From: Anderseniella sp963700895
GTDB lineage: Bacteria > Pseudomonadota > Alphaproteobacteria > Rhizobiales > Aestuariivirgaceae
Length of the DNA stretch: 64,000 nucleotides
Direction of reading: 5' to 3'
Assembly (NCBI GenBank): GCA_963700895.1
Contig: CAVOZI010000021.1
Span: forward strand, 70,825 to 134,824
Shown here: in pieces, positions 60,333 to 64,000 of the stretch
Layout: every line of letters begins with the position of its first letter
Numbering within the stretch: position 1 is the first letter of the stretch
Position numbers and translations under genes: made by a program
Notes under the pieces: model-generated
Database searches by the model: none
Told to the model about the DNA's origin: nothing
What the model saw: only the letters and a program-made list of their open reading frames with translations

Positions 60333-61196
60333 TCAGGACTTGGCGGCAATGGCGCGGGCCAGCAGGTCCATGAAGTCCTGCTCGTCGCGCACCTTCGGAA
60401 TGTCGGCCATCTCCACGGCATAGCCGTAGCGCCGGGCAATTTCCTCATATAGCGGGATGCGGTGATGCAGCAGCTTCTCGAAGCCCCAGACGATGAATTC
60501 GTCGGGGTCCACATCGTCATCGTTGCCGATGCCGGACTCCTGCTTGAACGCGCTCCAGGTCTGGTCGAGGAACTGCGGCTGGTAATACATCGGCTTGGGC
60601 GACTTGCGGAAACGTTCGACCAGAGCAGCAGCATGTTCCGCCGTGCCGCGGATGTACAGCAGCAGCGTATTGTCCGAGAGCACCTTCAGCACCGGGTCGC
60701 CATGATCGCCCAGGTTGACCACCTCGCACAGCGAGCCGCCGGCATCGCAGATGAAGTGCTCGTAGTCGTAGATCGAGCGCGCCTTGTCCATGAACAGCGG
60801 CACGTCAAGCAGCGCCTGGATTTCGGCCTGGCGGTGCTGGGTCTGGCGGCGCTTGTATTCGGCGAAGGAAATGCCGCCCTTGTCCGGGTTGCCGGGCTTG
60901 CCGAGATAGGTGGACAGCGGCGACAGGTTGTCGAAGGTGATGTTGGACGAGATGTAGATCGAATCCGTGCGCAGCAGCGTGCGCAGGAAAGGGTTCTTCA
61001 TCGCCTCGCGCTTGAAGTTGTCGACGATGTGCTCGCCCATGTAGCGGGTGCCGATGCGATAGTCGACGGAGTAGTGAAACCAGTCGTCGTCGCGCAGCAG
61101 GTTGGCCAGCGTGGTCTTGCCGACGCCGGACATGCCCATGATGGTGACGGCCTTCGAGGGCCAGGCCTCAAGTTCCTTGGCGCTGGAAAATTTCAT
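60333..61196 (-). CDS. P-loop ATPase of unknown function upstream of metA
   Basis: A 287-residue cytoplasmic protein with Walker A GMSGVGKTTL (about residues 21-30), the conserved HYSVDYRIGTRYMGEHIVDNFK and FICDAGGSLCEVV, which could be Walker B. Proteins like this are widespread in alphaproteobacteria, mostly beside metA. They resemble the shikimate kinase/UMP kinase P-loop class, but the nucleotide-binding partner and substrate are unknown. The gap to metA is 27 bp, so it is probably in the same operon, first gene. Confidence 0.8.
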   Translation of the reverse strand: MKFSSAKELEAWPSKAVTIMGMSGVGKTTLANLLRDDDWFHYSVDYRIGTRYMGEHIVDNFKREAMKNPFLRTLLRTDSIYISSNITFDNLSPLSTYLGKPGNPDKGGISFAEYKRRQTQHRQAEIQALLDVPLFMDKARSIYDYEHFICDAGGSLCEVVNLGDHGDPVLKVLSDNTLLLYIRGTAEHAAALVERFRKSPKPMYYQPQFLDQTWSAFKQESGIGNDDDVDPDEFIVWGFEKLLHHRIPLYEEIARRYGYAVEMADIPKVRDEQDFMDLLARAIAAKS

Positions 61197-61260
61197 CGGC
61201 GGACACTCGCTGGCGAGGGGGTGGAACGACGGCCGCCTTGTTAGCGAAAAAACGCCTGCC

Positions 61261-62697
61261 TCAAAAGGCCCTTGTCAGCGTCACGGCCAGGCCGTGGGCG
61301 TCGAACTCGCTGAGCTCGTCGTTCGACCAGTTGCTGGTGTAGGTGTATTCAAGCTGGGGCGCGACGCCCCAGAACGAGAAGTCGCGCTTGGTCAGGACGG
61401 CACGGGTGTCCAGTCTGGTCATCTCGCGCGGGGCCAGCAGCAGCGGATAGTCGCCGTCGGCGATGGAATAGCGCAGCTTGCCCTCGGCGAATATGGTAAT
61501 GCCCCACGGCAATTCCTGGTAGATGCCCAGCCCGCCCCAACCGGCCCAGGTGGAGGTGTGGTCATAGTCGGTCACGGTGCGGTCGCCGCCGCCCATGGCA
61601 TAGAGCACCTGCGAGGTCGACATGGTGAGCGCCAGCCTGTTGGTCAGGCTGGTGGTGGTTCCGTCCGACCAGTCCGCCACGTTGAACACGTTCCAGCGGT
61701 GCGACAGCCGGGTTTCCAGGTTGAGGCTGGGCGTCAGCAGGTGGCGGATGGTGATCTGCGGCCCGAACGACCAGGCGGTTTCGTTGGCGTAGGGAAAGCC
61801 CCCGGACCCGCTGGTCTTGTAGAACAATTGCGAGGCCGACAGGCCGATGCCGATGGAGCCGCGTGCATGGTTGCGCCGCAGCTCGATGTTCTGGTTGAGC
61901 GCGGTCTTGTCGAACAGGTTGCCTTCGTACTGCTCTATATAGGTGCCGGTGGCGACGATGGCCTGCAGGTCATCGGAAAGGTCGAACACGTAGGCCGCGT
62001 TGGCGCCGCCCTTGATGCCGATTCCGGACTTCTGCCGGGCAAGGTCGCTGGTCACCGAGGTGAGGCCGAACAGGGTGTGATATTCGAGCGCGGTGCCGTT
62101 GTTGAAATTGGTGCTGGGGGCCAGCGACACCCAGGCGTTGAACGACCACGGGCGGCGGGAGTCGATGGCCGCGATGAAGTCTCCGAAATTGCGCGCAAGT
62201 TCGGGTGTTGGTGCGGCAGATTTCAGCAGATTGAGGTGGTGTCGGGCGCCTTCGTCCTGGTCGAGGGCATAGAGCGTCGCCGCCAGTTCCAGCCGCACCA
62301 TGGTGAGGTTCGGGTCGCTGGCGAGGATCGAGCGGTAGATGTGGGCGGCCTGGTCGAGATTGCCGCGGGCGCGCTCGATCATGCCCTGGATGAACAGGTT
62401 GCGGTTGCGGCCGAATTCACCCTCGAAGGGAGCAGAGCGCAGCAGCGCATCAGCGGCGTCGGGCTGGCCGTCGCGGATCATGGCGACGAGGATCTTCAGA
62501 CGCTTGACCTCGTCCAGTTGAGCAAAGCTTGCCGAGGCTTCCGCCGTCACCGTCAACGGCCCCGGGGCATCCGCCAGTGCCGTGTGCGGGCCTGCAATTG
62601 CGGCAAAAAGCGCCAGTGCCGCGCAGGAAACACGAAAAGCGCGCCCGGTGGCGCGCTTTCCTGTTGTATTGTGCGATGGCGAAGCCGCCGTCTGCAT
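61261..62697 (-). CDS. SLAM-type surface lipoprotein assembly modifier
   Basis: A 478-residue protein with a signal peptide (about residues 15-43, ending HTALADA), a TPR-like periplasmic region (about 60-180, with FIQGMIERARGNLDQAAHIYRSILASDPN) and a C-terminal DUF560 barrel (residues about 190-478) ending LTLTRAF with the C-terminal Phe outer-membrane signal. The segment RRPWSFNAWVSLAPSTNFNNGT is close to that of characterised Slam proteins, which move surface lipoproteins across the outer membrane. It follows the TbpB-like lipoprotein gene by 8 bp. A 10-bp hairpin lies in the N-terminal codons. Confidence 0.88.
   Translation of the reverse strand: MQTAASPSHNTTGKRATGRAFRVSCAALALFAAIAGPHTALADAPGPLTVTAEASASFAQLDEVKRLKILVAMIRDGQPDAADALLRSAPFEGEFGRNRNLFIQGMIERARGNLDQAAHIYRSILASDPNLTMVRLELAATLYALDQDEGARHHLNLLKSAAPTPELARNFGDFIAAIDSRRPWSFNAWVSLAPSTNFNNGTALEYHTLFGLTSVTSDLARQKSGIGIKGGANAAYVFDLSDDLQAIVATGTYIEQYEGNLFDKTALNQNIELRRNHARGSIGIGLSASQLFYKTSGSGGFPYANETAWSFGPQITIRHLLTPSLNLETRLSHRWNVFNVADWSDGTTTSLTNRLALTMSTSQVLYAMGGGDRTVTDYDHTSTWAGWGGLGIYQELPWGITIFAEGKLRYSIADGDYPLLLAPREMTRLDTRAVLTKRDFSFWGVAPQLEYTYTSNWSNDELSEFDAHGLAVTLTRAF
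62636..62659 (-). terminator. Hairpin inside the 5' end of the SLAM gene
   Basis: On the minus strand AAAGCGCGCC and GGCGCGCTTT (plus coordinates 62659-62650 and 62645-62636) form a perfect 10-bp stem with loop ACCG, followed by TTC. It looks like a Rho-independent terminator but lies within codons 13-21 of the SLAM gene, suggesting attenuation between the lipoprotein and its exporter. Confidence 0.55.
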
Positions 62698-62705
62698 GCT
62701 CTTCC

Positions 62706-63878
62706 TTACTGGCCGTGGAACACGCCCTGGATGTCGATCGACGGGCGGCGCTCGTCGTTGATGCCGGTGTCACCGCCGGTGGGCTCGGGCAGCACGCCAT
62801 AGGTGGCGAATACGCCTGTCACCTGTTCGGCGTTGGTGCCGTAGAAGCCGCCCTGCAGGGCGCGGTCGCCGTTCACGAAGCGGTTGTTGGTCAGGTCGCC
62901 CGGGGTGGCGGTGTTGATGTTGGCGTCGCCCGAGATGCGGTTGCCGGTGATGGTGCCATTGAGCTCGATGGTCGAGCGGTGGAAAGTGGCGATGTCGAGC
63001 GGGCCGGCGGCAGTTGGCACGCCGGGGCTGGCGATGATGGTCGGGCTGGTGATGGTGTCGTTCGGGATGTCCAGCTGGATCAGTACGTCATTGTCGTACT
63101 TTTCCCAGTATTCCGGCGTCAGCGTGCCGGTGAACTGGCCGGTGCCAAAGTTCGCCTGAAGCGATGCGGATCCGTTCATGCGCCATTCGCCATCCCGGGT
63201 CTGGTAGTTGGTCGCGTCGCCCCAGTCATTTGTGGTTGCAACGCCGGCAAAGTTGCCGTTGTAGGTGCGTGTCGCGCCGCCGGCCGCCAATGCATCCATT
63301 TCGGTTGCGCTGGTGGCGCCGCTGCCGCCATGGAACCAGGCGTCCTGGCCGGCTCGCGCTTCGCGGAAGTGCGCGGCGTAATTGGTGTCACCGTTGCCGT
63401 CGGTGAACTCCCATACCTGCAGGGCGCTGTCGGTCGTGGTATTGATGCGGCGGTATTCGGTATAGTTCGCGTTATCAAAGGCGCGGGTGGGGTGGTTGGC
63501 GGGGGCAGGGTTGGTCTGCTGGATGTAGCGGGCCATGGTCTGGGTGCCAGTGAAGCCCATGTTGGTGCCCGGATCGACCGAGACAGTGGCTGTCGAACCG
63601 GTAGCCGAAATGATCATCTGCGCCCGGCCGGAGCCGTCGACGGAGCGGGCGCCATCAGCGTAGGCGATGGCGGTGTCGCCACCAGACAGGTTTACCGCGT
63701 TGGGGTCGCCGGTGCCGCCGGTGTCGCCGGACAGGCCGTCACCGCCCGGGTCGGTGCCGCCGCTGCCGGGCTGGCCCGGGATCGAGCTCTGGGTAAAGGC
63801 GGTGTCAAAGCCGGACGCACAGCCGGAAAGAGCGGTGCCGGCCAGAGCCAGCAGGAGAACCAGGGAACGGGAACGCAT
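62706..63878 (-). CDS. TbpB-like surface lipoprotein, SLAM substrate
   Basis: A 390-residue lipoprotein: signal MRSRSLVLLLALAGTALSGC with lipobox LSGC (Cys20), a Gly/Thr-rich linker (about 30-65), and a beta-rich body with the transferrin-binding protein-like barrel signature GTLTPEY..., LNGTITGNRISGDAN and the C-terminal GGFYGTNAEQVTGVFATYG. Such barrels are the surface-exposed substrates of SLAM, whose gene follows directly. No TonB receptor gene is adjacent, so the ligand (transferrin, haem or another) is unknown. Confidence 0.85.
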   Translation of the reverse strand: MRSRSLVLLLALAGTALSGCASGFDTAFTQSSIPGQPGSGGTDPGGDGLSGDTGGTGDPNAVNLSGGDTAIAYADGARSVDGSGRAQMIISATGSTATVSVDPGTNMGFTGTQTMARYIQQTNPAPANHPTRAFDNANYTEYRRINTTTDSALQVWEFTDGNGDTNYAAHFREARAGQDAWFHGGSGATSATEMDALAAGGATRTYNGNFAGVATTNDWGDATNYQTRDGEWRMNGSASLQANFGTGQFTGTLTPEYWEKYDNDVLIQLDIPNDTITSPTIIASPGVPTAAGPLDIATFHRSTIELNGTITGNRISGDANINTATPGDLTNNRFVNGDRALQGGFYGTNAEQVTGVFATYGVLPEPTGGDTGINDERRPSIDIQGVFHGQ

Positions 63879-64000
63879 TGTTACTGCCTCGCAACACAAA
63901 CTGTGGATCGAGGCGATAATGGCCGAACGTGGTTAACATACTTCTAAGCGTTCACCGTTCATTAGCGTTAACAAAACGTTACCGGAAAAACGGCAGATGC

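Noticed and set aside
1..64000. CRISPR arrays, tRNA or rRNA genes, insertion sequences
   Set aside because: No regularly spaced direct repeats, tRNA-like cloverleaf with conserved T-arm, rRNA segments or transposase frames were seen by eye; a dedicated search could still find a missed tRNA.

Overview
The window is about 64 kb of high-GC DNA from an alphaproteobacterium, most likely of the order Hyphomicrobiales (Rhizobiales). Three things point there: a bacteriochlorophyll gene cluster laid out as in purple non-sulfur and aerobic anoxygenic phototrophs, a very large apolipoprotein-like coiled protein resembling the growth pole ring protein (GPR/RgsE) of polar-growing Rhizobiales, and many small DUF families (DUF2852, DUF2585, DUF1328, DUF2892) typical of that order. 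The species cannot be fixed from the sequence alone. No rRNA, tRNA, insertion sequence, prophage or CRISPR array was found.

Region 1 (1-8808) is part of a photosynthesis gene cluster. bchF-bchN-bchB run leftward, with bchB cut by the window edge. Divergent from them are ppaA/aerR (a B12-binding antirepressor) and ppsR (the PAS-PAS-HTH repressor), followed by bchG, a PucC/LhaA-type MFS gene, bchP and a small membrane-protein gene, mostly with ATGA overlaps. PpsR-type palindromes overlap the -35 elements of the bchF, ppaA and bchG promoters.

Region 2 (8820-16813) holds a zinc-uptake locus, znuA (frameshifted) divergent from znuC-znuB-zur around a Zur-type operator. It also holds a YeeE/YedE (PmpAB) sulfur-transport pair, an iron-sulfur (6-4) photolyase with DUF3253 and DUF2256 companions, a SoxS-like thioredoxin and a secreted glycoside hydrolase 3.

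Region 3 (16936-26141) is metabolic: an amine/amino-acid oxidase, polyphosphate kinase 2, an SDR, DUF2852, a threonine/serine dehydratase, an unknown Pro/Ala-rich protein, an MFS carrier, and a dgcN-dgcA pair for D-glutamate catabolism.

Region 4 (26315-38753) carries the 1541-residue GPR-like protein beside an orphan Hpt gene, a [2Fe-2S] ferredoxin with its TrxR-like reductase, a Crp/Fnr regulator with a DUF2892 protein and a perfect Crp-type palindrome, a P1 peptidase, a GlcD-type oxidase and a TadG-like VWA protein.

Region 5 (39158-50993) includes an Old Yellow Enzyme-type demethylase candidate with an MFS carrier, a GNAT enzyme, an EF-hand protein, TerB-like and ankyrin proteins, a tripartite tricarboxylate transporter (tctC with a 3' frameshift, tctB, tctA) and a CoxE-like VWA protein.

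Region 6 (51065-64000) is envelope and housekeeping: DUF2585, an M48 protease with DUF2207 and LemA, ycjX-DUF697, sixA, a MaoC-type hydratase with metA (an acetyl-CoA type by its residue 111), an unknown P-loop ATPase, and a SLAM-type outer-membrane lipoprotein exporter with a TbpB-like surface lipoprotein. The most notable items are the SLAM/TbpB-like pair with its internal hairpin, the shared PpsR/-35 promoter design, the photolyase-DUF3253-DUF2256 module, the Crp/DUF2892 unit whose start codon lies in a terminator-like stem, and two single-base frameshifts that should be checked against reads.
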